A DNA stretch of 64,000 nucleotides from NCBI RefSeq assembly GCF_020520425.1, contig NC_079491.1:44940027-45004026 (forward strand), given 5' to 3'. The notes beneath the pieces are model-generated. The model made no database searches. It saw only the letters and a program-made list of their open reading frames with translations, and had not been told where the DNA came from. Source of the stretch: Spinacia oleracea (lineage: Eukaryota > Streptophyta > Magnoliopsida > Caryophyllales > Amaranthaceae). Position numbers and translations under genes: made by a program. Below are positions 1-10,426 of the stretch, one piece after another. The stretch's first letter is position 1; each line of letters starts with the position of its first letter.

Positions 1-85
1 GGTGGAGGAGGAGCAGCTGCGGCGCCGTGGAGGGGGAGCTGCGACGCCGTGGAGGAGGAGCTGCGACGTCGTGGAGGAGGGGAAC
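1..85. repeat. 22-bp GC-rich minisatellite
   Basis: About three units of a 22-bp repeat (AGCTGCGACGCCGTGGAGGAGG and variants) run from near the window edge. The period is not a multiple of three and no long frame is conserved, so I do not call it coding. It lies in the body of the Helitron whose 3' end is at 753 and may be captured host sequence. Confidence 0.6.
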
Positions 86-753
86 AGCGCTGGCGATGGG
101 TGAGGTAACAGCACCGGCGATGCGCGCGGGGGGGCAGCAGTGAGGTGTGTGCGGTGAGGTGTGTGGTTTTAGTCTTGCCCAGAGAAAAGAACCAGAGAGG
201 AACCAGAGAGGGGAAGAGAGGGGAAGAGAGAGAAGCGGGAAAATGAATTGCAGAAATTTGGTGAAGCAAAGACCTAAGGGAGGAGAAGCGGGAAATTTGG
301 TGAAGGAAAATGAATTGCAGAAATTTGGTGAAGCAAAAAAATTAGGAAATACTTTGTGCGGGTTTTTAGAAATAAGCCCGCACTTGAACTCAAGTGCTGC
401 CAATTTTCTAAAATGTGCCCGCACTTGTGAAAATGTTTTTTTTTTGTTTTTTTTTTTTTTCTCTCAAGTGCTGCCAATTTATTAAATGGCCCGCACTTGA
501 AGAGAAGCACATGACGATTTTTCCTCTAGTGTTACTCTGATTTATCAAAAAAAAAAAATATTCCATAAAAGTAATGCTTCCACCCAATATATCTTTGAAA
601 TTTTAGTTTGTCTACGTACTTCAAAATTATTAGTTAAAATTTGTAATGAATTATTATATATTCATACCTTTATTATTTTGGTATATCAATTTACCATTTT
701 TCTAATTGAGTTTCATAAAATATAGACCATGCGTAGAACGGGCTAAAAGCTAG
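1..753 (+). mobile_element. Helitron, 3' portion (5' end outside window)
   Basis: The sequence ends GCGTAGAACGGGCTAAAAGCTAG and is followed by T at 754. That is the Helitron 3' signature: a short GC hairpin, a spacer of about 10 nt, CTAG, then the T of the AT target. The string CGTAGAACGGGC is shared with the end of the 17.7-kb Helitron at 52416, so the two are probably the same family. Inside are imperfect direct repeats: AAAATGAATTGCAGAAATTT near 241 and 308, and the CCCGCACTTG / AAGTGCTGCCAATTT modules near 376-430 and 465-500. No gene is recognisable. The left half of the stem is degraded (CCATGCG), so the hairpin is imperfect. How far upstream the element extends cannot be seen. Confidence 0.6.
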
Positions 754-1036
754 TTAAGGTTTAAAAGGAGAGAGGGTGTTGTTAAAAATGTGCGCCAATT
801 AGGTAAGTTATCAGAAGTGACAGTAGTTGTCATTTTTATAAAAGTTTTCAAAAAGGGATTTCTATTATGAAAGTTAAGTTTTGTTTTCTATTTTTCTTTT
901 AAATAAAGGCTGAGAAATTTAAATGAGGAATTTTTAAGAGTTTCACATTCTTATCATTAGACATTTGAGTCTGAGTCTTAACCAAAAAAAAAATATTATG
1001 ACCCAACACTAGAGAAATGAAAACACTTATATATGA

Positions 1037-1389
1037 GGAAAATTTGGTAATATTAATCCAACCTTTGACCGATTTTCTTTTATTAAGCCCACCTACGACA
1101 TATTTTTTAATAATCCCACATTTATTACCCAACAACTTTTATTGGGCCCAACATGTCATAAAACTGTTGTAAGCGACATTATTTCTCTACATGGCAGTAC
1201 TCTCTCTCGATATATTCAGTCATCATCATCAATTCATCACCATCTCGTTGACTTTTTCACCGATTACCGGCCACTTAAGCCCAATAAAAGTCGTCGGGTA
1301 GTAAAGGTGGGATTATTAAAAAATATGTCGTAGGTGGGATTAATAAAAGAAAATCGGCCAAAGGTTGGATTAATATTACCAAATTTTCC
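1037..1389. mobile_element. Mutator-like MITE with 9-bp TSD
   Basis: A 353-bp element with terminal inverted repeats of about 80 bp. The left arm starts GGAAAATTTGGTAATATTAA and the right arm ends with its near-perfect reverse complement. It is flanked by identical 9-bp direct repeats TATATATGA (1028-1036 and 1390-1398). Long TIRs with a 9-bp duplication are characteristic of Mutator-like elements. No transposase is encoded. The element ends 438 bp before the AMT1 start codon, so it lies in the likely promoter or 5' flank. Its TIR shares the AATCCAACCTTT...CGATTTTC block with the larger element at 19538-20805. Confidence 0.88.
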
Positions 1390-1644
1390 TATATATGAAA
1401 GAGTTTTATGACACTAATGGTTGCTTTCCTTTCTGTTACAGTGATAAAATCCAAAAGAAATTTTCAATTATACATTTATTACAACAAATTTTCTTCATCC
1501 TATTTACTGTTAATAAAATGTTAATACGTGTTCCATGTCCGATAATAGAGATGACACAACCTAGGAAAACCATTAAAATAAAAAAAAAAAAAAAAATCAA
1601 CACACATTGTGATCTTCCACTTATTACATTCGTCCACTAAAGGT

Positions 1645-1650
1645 CACGTG
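1645..1650. promoter_or_regulatory. G-box-like CACGTG upstream of AMT1
   Basis: A palindromic CACGTG core in the context TCACGTGA lies 178 bp before the AMT1 ATG. G-boxes bind bHLH and bZIP factors in plants, but a single 6-mer is weak evidence. The stretch 1680-1827 is pyrimidine/CA-rich and looks like a 5' leader. I see no confident TATA box. Confidence 0.3.
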
Positions 1651-1827
1651 AATCTGTATGTTCCAATAAGATAGGATCTACCACCCATTTACTCCAGTCC
1701 CTTCCAATCCCAAATCCGAATCAACCCCTAAAACCTCCTTTCATCTTCATTATTCATTCCTCCACCTATCCCAACCCCCTAACCACCAAACCTCTTCCGT
1801 GTCTACCACCATCTCCGCCTACTGAAA

Positions 1828-4800
1828 ATGGCAATCGATCCATGCTCCTCCTCCGAACTAGCGAAATACCTAGGCCCAAACACCACAAACCCCTTGGCAG
1901 CAGCCGCATATATATGTTCTCGGTTCACCTCCACCTCCTCACAATTTGCTTCAACTACCTACGCCATAGATTCCACCTTCCTCCTATTCTCCGCATACCT
2001 CGTTTTTTCCATGCAGGTCGGGTTCGCCATGCTATGCGCTGGGTCTGTACGTGCCAAGAACACCATGAATATCATGCTTACAAACGTCCTTGACGCTGCT
2101 GCTGGGGCCCTCTTTTATTACCTCTTTGGTTTCGCTTTTGCTTTTGGCACCCCAAGCAACCCCTTCATCGGCTGCCGGTTCTTCGCACTGGAGTCGTTTC
2201 CAAATAATAACGTGGATTTCCCTTATTTTATATACCAATGGTCATTTGCTATTGCTGCTGCTGGGATCACAAGTGGGTCAATTGCAGAGAGAACCCAGTT
2301 TGTGGCGTATTTGATTTATTCGTCATTTTTGACCGGTTTTGTTTACCCGATCGTTTCGCATTGGTTTTGGTCTGGTGACGGATGGGCGAGCGCTGGTAAT
2401 AGTAATTTGTTATTTGGTTCGGGTGTTATTGATTTTGCTGGCTCAGGTGTCGTTCATATGGTTGGTGGGATTGCTGGCTTTTGGGGCGCCTTCATTGAGG
2501 GTCCGAGGTAACGTCCAATCTCTCCTTGTTCTTATTTTTCTATGCTCCAAATTAGTTGTCAACAACTTAATTAAATACGGAGTTTGTGACAACTAAATCA
2601 ACCATACATGATATTTTTAACATGTTAACTTATTTTTAATATTTAAACAATAATAATTTAAATGGAATATCATCTTCCAACTTGAATACTCCGTATGATT
2701 ATCAAGATTTAACCCACTAACCTAGTTATTAAGTGTCATGTTTTTATATACTAGTATATCAAATCCAATCTAATTAGTTTTGCAATTCCTTAAATGTTGT
2801 AGAATGATTGACTTTGACTTTTAATACTCTGGCCTAGTTTGACTCTTAATATCTCAAAATATGTATAATAATAAAAATTATAAAGAGTAATATTATTTCG
2901 ATACTAATATAAAAAGATCTCATTTAACTATTTTTTTTTTTACATATGAATCACTAATCCGTTTGGTAAGGCGTAAAACGTTTTCATTGTAAAATGATTT
3001 TCCATGGAAAACATGGAAAACATTTTTCAAGGGAAAACACAATTCCAAACTAGTTTTCCTTTGTTTGGTACGTTAAAGGAAAATGGGAGAAGATGGTGAA
3101 GATTGAGAGGAAGAAAGGAGAGGGGGGTAAGAAGAAAAGAAGGAAAATTGGTTTCCCTCCCTTTCAAATGGAAAAAGGGTTTTCCACCTTTCAGAGAGTC
3201 ATGGAAAATTATTTTCCATTCCTTACCCAATCAAACAACGTAAAATGATTAAAAATTGAAAAATTGTTTTCCATAAAAACGTTTTACGCCCTACCAAATG
3301 GAGCATAAATATGACCAAATTAAAAGAGGATACTAAGGGTATATTCGTAATTGTACTACTGTACAATTTTATTAGATATGTGAGTCTCAGGCACAGGCCC
3401 GGCCCTGAACCGGTCCAAAGTGGGACACGAAACAGGGCCCCTAATGAAAAAAGGCCTCAAACTTTGCTAAAACCGGTACTGTCAGTTAAAAAAATTAAAA
3501 AACAGATGAGAAAAATTAAACACACAATCACGTGATAGTATATAATTGTATATTTGTATGTGGCCCTCCACTAGTTTCTTACCTTCCTCTCTTCCTTAGT
3601 TCCTTTTACCTTCCCGATACAGAGAAAGTTAGAAATTATACTTTTAGTTTTCTTTCCCTTTATCATTTGACATCTGTCTTTTAATTTATTTATTTTTTTA
3701 TAACCGTTTTAGATTTATTTTTTAATGGTCAGTTTTCATTAGAAATGCACTGGGGTATAGTATACTTTGTATTTACTTCGTATTTGTTTTTGCATATTTT
3801 TGAGAAAGTATTGTCTTTAATATTTTTAAGGGCCTACTCTTAGTTTTAGCACAGGGCCTCCGATTTATTTGGGCCGGCCCTGCTCAGGCACCCGTATTAG
3901 GGTAAACCGTATCATTATATTCACATGGTATCAAGAGCGTAGGTTTTCCATAAATCCAAAAACCCTAAAATCTGATTTTATTAATTTTTTTTCTAAACCA
4001 TACTGCAATTTGCAATTACAAATTCACGTCATTGTTTTCGTAAATTCTTGCAATCACGAATTACAATATCATTGCAAAAGTCATAATCTTTTCCAATATT
4101 ATTGGAATTTCAAAATCAGATTGTTTGATTTTTCTTGTTCTTCGCTTCCGCACATACTAAGGGTATACGCGTAATTGTACTTTTGTACGATATTATTATA
4201 TATATGAGCGTCCTGCACCCGTATTAGGGTAAGTCGTATCATTATATTCACACAAATATCTAATATGAATAGTGTAAAAAATAAATTGCGATATATTTAA
4301 AGAAAATGGAGATGATGAAAATTTTCTAAACCTTTCATGGAAGAATTCGACTTTACAAGGTTTTGTTTAATTATCTTAAAATTATACGTCTTACGGAATA
4401 TAAGTTTTTTATTTTAAATTGGGTGTGAACTTATCTTATACTTCCTCCGATCATTTTTACACGCAATGTTTGTCACTTTCACGTATGCCAATACACAACT
4501 TTGATTATTAATATCTTTAATTCCTTTTAAGCAAAAATTATTAAAAGTTGATATTTTAAAAATAAACATTAAAACGAAGGTGAACAGTGTAAAAATCACA
4601 AACATTGCGAGTATTAAAAATCGGAGGAAGTACTAAAGTAAGTGTTATATGTAGATTTTGTTGTGTTCGACTTATTTTGACTTATTCAGATATGTTCAAT
4701 AAAATTACCATAAGTTCAGATAATATAAGTTTAGAAAAAAAAATCAGACATTTTCACAGATAAATAAATTTATTTCAGACAAAATAAATTTTTTTCAAAT

Positions 4801-7800
4801 AAATTCAAACAAAATAAGTCTAATAAAATAGAGACGTGGTACTAAAATGGAGAAAGATGAACCGTGGTGAAGAATTTTTCCTATCTTTTGAGATTATACT
4901 TTTTGTCTTAGGAATTTTTTGTTTTGACGGGCGTATTAGATTAGTAAAGTATGATTATTGTTTTCAGAAATGTTAATCATTTCATAATATTTTTACAGTT
5001 TTTATTGTACGAATATCAAAATAAATGTAATAGACTGTGTAAAAAAAAAACGATGAGTATAAATAAAATATAGTTAAAGTAAGATAAATTATACTTCCTC
5101 CGTTCTTTTTTAAATGACACAATTATTTAGGCACGTTTTCCAATGCACGATTTTAAATATTAATATCTCTAATTGTGTATCGAAAAAAATTATAAAAAGT
5201 TGTTATTTAAATAATATTTACTGATACAAATCTAATAAGACCCCACACGACTATGTTTTTTCTTATGTATAAATCACAAAAGGAAGTCAAAGGCGTTTGT
5301 GTGAATAGTGTCTAAATTCTCATTGTGTCATGTAAATAAGAACAGAGGAAGTATAAAGGTGGGTGAGTTCAAAAAGAATAAAGTAAAAAAATAAAATAAA
5401 CGAATAGATGTAAAATTTATGGGAAAGAGCTAGAGTTAAAATAGTACATTTTCGTGTTCAAAATTAATACGAAGTATAGAATACAATGTAAAGAATGTTA
5501 TGAAATAGAGTAAAACAAAAAGGTAAAGATAAATATACAACGTAAGTAGTACTACGTATAAAGTAAATGTTAGTTGAACAAAAGTACAAATTAGTAGAAA
5601 CTATATTAGATCCCGTGCACACACGGATATTATAAAATTATAATTTGACTATTTTTTATGAAATATTTGACTTATAAAGAATTGTTTGAAAATACATTAG
5701 TATGGAGTACGTACAAAAGATTTTGATAGATTTCAAAGATTAAGTTTCTGTCAAATATATTGAATCTTTTCCATAAAAAGTTATTTAAACAAATAAATGA
5801 ATAAAAAAAAAGTTTTGACGGAAATATTTTCCATCAGAAAGCGAAACGTGTTATTCCTAATGTTTGTTTTAATATAATGTAATAGAAGAGGGTAATAATT
5901 CGAATAACTATTTAACCAGCTGCGGTCTTTATATGTAAGCATCAAGATAAAGAAAAATAGTAAAACTATGTTAATGTTGAAAAATATATTTGCAAAGTTT
6001 CTATACAGAAAAGTAGACATTGAGATAATTGAGGATATATATATATTTTTATTGCGTAGTATATTTGTTTGATTGAATTTTGTTTAAAAAAATTTAAATC
6101 AGAATATGATTTATTCAAGACAATATGAAAATGTGGCATAATAAAATACTTAAAAGGAAAAAATAAATTATATGATTAATAAGGAGTAGAATTGGCTCTG
6201 ATTAAGTGTTTGATTGTGACTTTCCTTTTTTTTTTTTACTTTTTGTCTGCTGTGATTAAATGTGATTGACTAATTTTCTTTTGTGCATTTTATTTTATTG
6301 TACAATTTAATGTAAATATAGTTTCTAAGTAATTATCAAATTTGATTGACTAATTTTCTTTTATACTTTTTATTTTAATTTTACAATTTATTTGTAAGTA
6401 GTAGGGGCATTTTAAAACTATTCCATAAGGAGACACCGAATGATCATTTAAAATTATAATCCCAGGAGTTCCCTTACATAATAGAGATTCGTGTCAACAT
6501 AGACCCTGACAAAACCTTTTAAGCCGTGTCGTACTTCTTGATTTTGAGGGAAGTAGTGCCATACTTCTTGATTACTCGACCAAACTATGTAGAAAAATTG
6601 ACATATATAGTTCTATACCTAGTATTTAAAAACAAAATGAATTGGTGGAGAACTCTCCTTGTGATTTTGAGGTAAAAGGGTTGAGACTTATTAACTGCGA
6701 AATATTTGGGAAGTGGCTCAAGCGAAGACCTGCGTAGCTGAGCTGGTTAACCTGTGTTAGGTGCTTGTTAAGTGTGGTCCATTTTTCTTACCTAATAAAA
6801 ATAAAACTTAAAAAAAAATAGATGAATTGATGACACATGTCACCCTCATCTTTCATCCATAATTTTTTTTCAACTTTTCCTTTAGTTGTTGAATTGTTAT
6901 ACGAAGTACATTGTAATTTACAGGTTCAACACCTCTTCCACTTCATCTTAATTCGTAACTCAACATTAATTCACCATTTAATTCATATATTCATTCTTTT
7001 AACACTCAACTAAATTTTGGGCTCGGGCGATCCCCCGAGTGGTCGAGTCATCATTTGGATAATTATAACTATGCCTAGTTTTCTGCAAAAAAATAAAAAC
7101 AAATCATAATTAACTCATATCTTTATTAAAATCATTTTTTTTATTATTACTTTATTATATTTCGTCTACAAAAGATAACACGTAAAATTGCATAGCCAAG
7201 TGGATAAGTCATTAGTGGTTCCAATCACCAAGTCATGAGTTCGAATCTTGGATGACATGTAATGACATGTGTCGAACTAAAAGAGGAGGGTGCCATATGG
7301 CATTGTATACTGTAATTACTCGTTCATTGAACGAACTGAAAAAGCTAGTTTTGGATTGTTGAATAATGGGTCTAACTTAGCTTTCGAAGGATTAGTTATT
7401 GAGAGCAAATAATTTTGCCCTTAGTAATATGCCTTAAACGTTTAAATGGATTGCAAATATAGAAGTATACATATTATGTTGTTATAATTTAATTATGAAA
7501 GGTGTTTGTAATTTGATTTATTGGCAGGATTGGAAGATTTGACCATGAGGGGCGATCGGTTGCATTAAGGGGTCATAGTGCCTCATTAGTGGTCTTAGGG
7601 ACATTTCTACTTTGGGTTGGGTGGTATGGGTTTAACCCAGGTTCCTTTACCAAGATCCTTGTGAATTATGATGGGTCAGACCCTTTTTATGGTCAATGGA
7701 GTGCGATTGGTAGAACTGCAGTAACCACAACATTGGCCGGTTGTACGGCAGCTCTAACCACCTTATTTGGTAAAAGAATACTTTCGGGTCACTGGAACAT

Positions 7801-8353
7801 AATTGATGTTTGTAACGGTTTATTAGGTGGCTTTGCGGCAATCACGTCTGGATGTGCTGTGGTCGAGCCATGGGCCGCAATTATTTGTGGTTTCGTGGCG
7901 GCAGGTGTACTTATGGGGTTTAACAAATTAGCGGACCGGTTCAAGTACGATGACCCGTTAGAAGCAGCCCAATTGCATGCCGGGTGCGGGGCTTGGGGGG
8001 TCTTGTTTACTTCCCTCTTCGCAAGCAACAAATATGTTGGGGAAATTTACCCTAATAAAGTGGGTCGACCATATGGTTTGTTTATGGGTGGGGGTGCTAG
8101 TCTTTTGGCAGCCCATGTTGTTCAAATCTTGGCTATAATCGGGTGGGTTAGCTTCACCATGGGGCCCCTTTTCTTAGTCCTTCACAAGCTCAAACTTTTA
8201 CGGATATCGTCCGATGATGAGATGGATGGTATGGATTTGACCCGACATGGCGGCTTCGCTTATGCATATAATGATGAAGGGGATTCTAACCAACGGGTTG
8301 GCATCCAATTGAGGAAAATGGAAAGAAATGGATCCACTCCATCTACTTACTAA
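1828..8353 (+). CDS. AMT1: AMT1-type high-affinity ammonium transporter (2 exons)
   Basis: Exon 1 is 1828-2507 and exon 2 is 7528-8353; donor AG|GTAACG, acceptor TTGGCAG|G. The splice falls inside an Arg codon and the frame continues, giving 501 aa, the usual AMT1 length. The family is trimeric plasma-membrane proteins with 11 membrane spans that import ammonium. Seen here: the [19 protein letters not shown] block, [25 protein letters not shown], the pore histidines His210 (GVVHMVGG) and His377 ([11 protein letters not shown]), and the cytosolic tail motif [12 protein letters not shown]. Its Thr465 corresponds to the regulatory phosphothreonine (Thr460) of Arabidopsis AMT1;1. The ATG is preceded by an in-frame TGA, five bases upstream counting back (CTACTGAAAATG context), and begins MAIDP. 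The tail is short and ends STPSTY. No frameshift or stop was seen, so it is probably functional. The paralog number (AMT1;1, 1;2 and so on) cannot be settled by eye. Many plant AMT1 genes are intronless, so the long intron is notable. Confidence 0.96.
2958..3302. mobile_element. hAT-like MITE in AMT1 intron
   Basis: About 345 bp bounded by inverted ends. The left end is TCCGTTTGGTAAGGCGTAAAACGTTTT; the right end is the complement of TCCATTTGGTAGGGCGTAAAACGTTTTT. The interior repeats GGAAAAC-type motifs in inverted orientation, so the element could fold back on itself. The ends resemble plant hAT/PIF MITEs that start near CCGTTTGG. I could not find a convincing target duplication, so superfamily and exact edges are tentative. 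Confidence 0.65.
3331..4252 (+). mobile_element. TRIM (miniature LTR retrotransposon), 5' LTR split by hAT
   Basis: Two direct repeats begin TACTAAGGGTATA and end ATTATATTCACA. The 3' copy (4155-4252) is 98 bp. The 5' copy (3331-3925) is also 98 bp once the inserted hAT and its target duplication are subtracted. Directly after the first repeat comes TGGTATCAAGAGC (3926-3938), a primer-binding site of the tRNA-Met type used by many plant Copia and TRIM elements. The internal region is only about 230 bp and non-coding. LTRs of about 100 bp, a PBS and no ORF define a TRIM. The left LTR edge begins TA rather than canonical TG, and I found no clean 5-bp duplication, so the outer ends may be off by a few bases. 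Confidence 0.75.
3394..3882. mobile_element. Non-autonomous hAT element, 8-bp TSD
   Basis: A 489-bp element with ends CAGGCCCGGCCCTG and CAGGGCCGGCCC (inverted), typical of plant hAT termini. It is flanked by an exact 8-bp duplication CTCAGGCA (3386-3393 and 3883-3890), the size hAT transposases make. It sits in the 5' LTR of the TRIM; the uninterrupted 3' LTR gives the empty-site counterpart (GAGCGTCCTGCACCCG). Next to each end is a second GGGCCT-type subterminal motif. No transposase is present. Confidence 0.88.
4441..4630. mobile_element. Stowaway MITE (190 bp)
   Basis: Ends CTTCCTCCGAT... and ...ATCGGAGGAAG are inverted repeats of the Stowaway/Tc1-mariner type (CTCCCTCCGT family) and are flanked by TA on both sides (4439-4440 and 4631-4632). 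The interior is AT-rich and non-coding. Confidence 0.85.
5094..5351. mobile_element. Stowaway MITE (258 bp)
   Basis: Ends CTTCCTCCGTTCTT... and ...AAGAACAGAGGAAG are inverted and flanked by TA (5092-5093 and 5352-5353). This is a second, separate Stowaway insertion in the AMT1 intron. One mismatch in the right terminus suggests it is older. Confidence 0.82.
6263..6391. repeat. Imperfect 80-bp tandem duplication
   Basis: The segment TGATTGACTAATTTTCTTTT followed by a T/A-rich tail ending TACAATTTA occurs at 6263 and again at 6343. It is a short local duplication in AT-rich intron sequence with no coding content. Confidence 0.55.
6612..7348 (+). mobile_element. Non-autonomous Helitron in AMT1 intron
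   Basis: It starts TCTATACCTAGTATTTAAAA, identical over at least 20 nt to the 5' terminus of the 17.7-kb Helitron at 34754. It ends with a hairpin CGTTC-ATT-GAACG, a spacer, and CTAG at 7345-7348 followed by T. Shared 5' terminus plus hairpin-CTAG make a 737-bp derivative with no Rep or helicase. The base before the start is T rather than the usual A, a small departure from AT targeting. The body carries tRNA-like fragments described separately. Confidence 0.75.
7190..7256 (+). repeat. tRNA-like / SINE-head fragment
   Basis: A box-like TAGCCAAGTGG near 7193 and B box-like GAGTTCGAATC near 7239 are spaced as in a tRNA promoter. A TGGT/ACCA stem with a 7-nt loop lies between them. There is no proper acceptor stem, so this is not a working tRNA. 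It looks like a tRNA-derived SINE head or tRNA relic carried in the Helitron. A second A-box-like motif (TAGCTGAGCTGG) lies near 6737 without a matching B box. Confidence 0.4.
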
Positions 8354-8793
8354 AGTATGGTACCATCATTTGAGAGGTGGTCTTCTATATTCAAACATTA
8401 CTTAGTTTCCTTAATTAAAAATTGTAGATTCAAAAGAAAAAAAAACTTGTCTTACTCTATGATATAGCTACTAGCTAGTCACAAAATGGAAGTATTATCT
8501 ACATTAAATTTTGGAATAGCTAGGTAGATCTTTTCTTTCTTAATTGTTTACTCATTAGTGATTAGTCTAATTGTACGAGCGGATTGATTAAATAGAAAAT
8601 TATAAATCGGGGTCATTGTATTGAATTTTTAAGAAATATTTTATGATTTTGTCTCATATATCAATGAAGTTTATTACACTCTCAAATATCTGTTAGGTCA
8701 GTTGAGTATGATACGATCAACCTAGATGTCTTCATTAATGAAGTAAAGAAGTTCTACAATTTGCATGTAGTGAGTATGATACAATTCGCATGT
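8354..8793. other. AMT1 3' flank, no gene seen
   Basis: AT-rich sequence after the AMT1 stop, presumably 3' UTR and spacer. A short repeated string GAGTATGATAC occurs near 8704 and 8771. I see no canonical polyadenylation hexamer close to the stop and no other gene. Confidence 0.5.
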
Positions 8794-9084
8794 AGGGTCT
8801 AATTTTGGAATGGATTGGAATGGAGTTAGAATCCATTTCATCTAATTTTTTGTTTGGTTGGGTCTTTTTGGAATGGAGTTTCATACCAAGGGGGTTCTAT
8901 CTCCACCCCAAACCCCTGGAATCACATACCCACCTCTAACCTAAGATTCATAATCCATTCCGTCAAAGTTACTAACCCTAAGTTACAAACAAACGAGGGA
9001 AGGGAGATAGAGAGCAGCCGCCAACCACCTGGTCGGCGAGCATCACCGTCGACCTTCAAGCTAAGGCGACCTTCACCACCGACC

Positions 9085-10426
9085 TGAAGGAAATAATTCC
9101 CTTGGTCCAAGTATGCATTCAATGTTAAGTCTAATAAATGCGGTTCAATATTAATTAACAAGTTAATAATTCAGTGAGATCAAGTGAGCTGAATGCCTAG
9201 CTAGAGGCCGCTTCAGTTCAAGTGGAATTAATGATATTAATCCAAAGCTTACTCTTGACTGAACCCGTAGGGTCACACAAATAGTACGTAAACGGATCAA
9301 GTATTTAATGACATTAAATACTCCATCTATGGATATTCGGAATCGACGGATCTTGGTTTCATTGGGAGCTGAGATCGTCACAAGCAAGAAAAGAATACTC
9401 CGGAAACGATGATATTACCGGAAACGGAAATATGGATCGTATCGGAAATATAAATATTATCCAAGTCGTAGATGTTGCCGGAAACGGAAACATGGTACGT
9501 ATCGGAAAATATTATCGGAAATGGAAATATTGCCGGAATCGGAAATATTGCCGGAAACAGAAATATTGTTAGAATCGGAAATATTTGTTCGAAACGGAAA
9601 TTAATTCCGGAATCGGAAATATTAAATATTGTTCATATCGGAAATGAATTCCGGAACCGGGAATTTAATCGGAAGCGTATCGTACGAATAAGCATCGGAC
9701 GAGGCCTGCCGGACGAAGGCCCAGCACGAAGCCGGGCCATTGCCCAGCAAGCCAAACGCGCGCCACACGCCAAGCCAAGGCAGCGCCCAGGCCCACTGCA
9801 AGGCAGGCCCAGCGCGCGCCAAGGCCATGGCTGCGTTGTGGGCCTCGTGGCGTGGGCTGAGCGCGCGCGCGCATAGGCGCCCCTCGTGGGCTGCCGTGCG
9901 TGTGTGTGTTTGTTTTCATGCACGATTCCTAAAGCTATTAGGATTTGGTATATGATTAAATTCCTAATCCTAAAAGGATAAATTAATTAATTAGAGTTCT
10001 TATAGGATTCTAGTTTAATTAATTCGTATCCTAGTAGGGTTCCAATTCCCTTTCCATACCTCTATAAATAAAAGCCTAGGGTCATAATTTATAGATACAA
10101 TTGAAGTATTCTAAAGGTAAGTTTTTGAAAGAAAAATTCAGCCATACACTTACTACACAATAGCCGAAAATTCCTAGTAACCTTAAGGGCGATTCTAGTT
10201 GGTCAAACTTGAGGCGGATCCAGACGTACTGTGGACTATCTACGGAGGGACGACACTTGGAGTCCTGAAGACTTGTTCTTGTTCGGTTCGGGCGCAGCTA
10301 GGGAGGGCACGCTACAAAGTGTATGCACCTAAATCATGCTAAATGATTATGTGTAAATAATATGTTTCCTGGCATTAAGTTTGTTCCGCATGATTTATGT
10401 TTTGTCATATGTATCATAACCTAACA
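9085..10426 (+). repeat. Copia-1 5' LTR (1342 bp)
   Basis: Begins TG, ends CA. U3 contains a minisatellite of GGAAATATTGCCGGAAACGG-like units (about 9395-9665), then a GC-rich block of about 220 bp (9700-9910). A likely TATA box CTATAAATAAA (about 10061) follows, so transcription should start shortly after. The overlapping ORFs in the GC block are not conserved protein and I treat them as chance. Confidence 0.92.

Larger units (their letters stand above)
2508..7527 (+). other. AMT1 intron, 5,020 bp, TE-filled
   Basis: A GT-AG intron (GTAACG ... TTGGCAG) in phase 2 at the conserved GPR-IGRFDH junction. It is AT-rich and contains at least six inserted elements, listed separately. Outside them, 4633-5091, 5354-6262 and 7349-7527 hold no gene I can see. 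A sequence near 5608-5640 (TAGATCCCGTGCACACACGG) may be the end of another degraded element. Confidence 0.9.

Noticed and set aside
5600..6490. Possible further element starting TATTAGATCCCGTGCACACACGG and ending near CATAATAGAGATT
   Set aside because: The hairpin-like start resembles some plant elements, but no matching terminus or target duplication was found.
7190..7256. A functional tRNA gene
   Set aside because: A and B boxes are present but the acceptor stem is missing and the T-stem is imperfect.
9622..9955. Several overlapping ORFs (68-134 aa) in the GC-rich part of the Copia LTRs, repeated at 18450-18751, 24065-24597 and 33070-33593
   Set aside because: They occur on both strands in all frames of a GC-rich, stop-poor segment of an LTR and show no protein family. 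They recur only because the LTR recurs.
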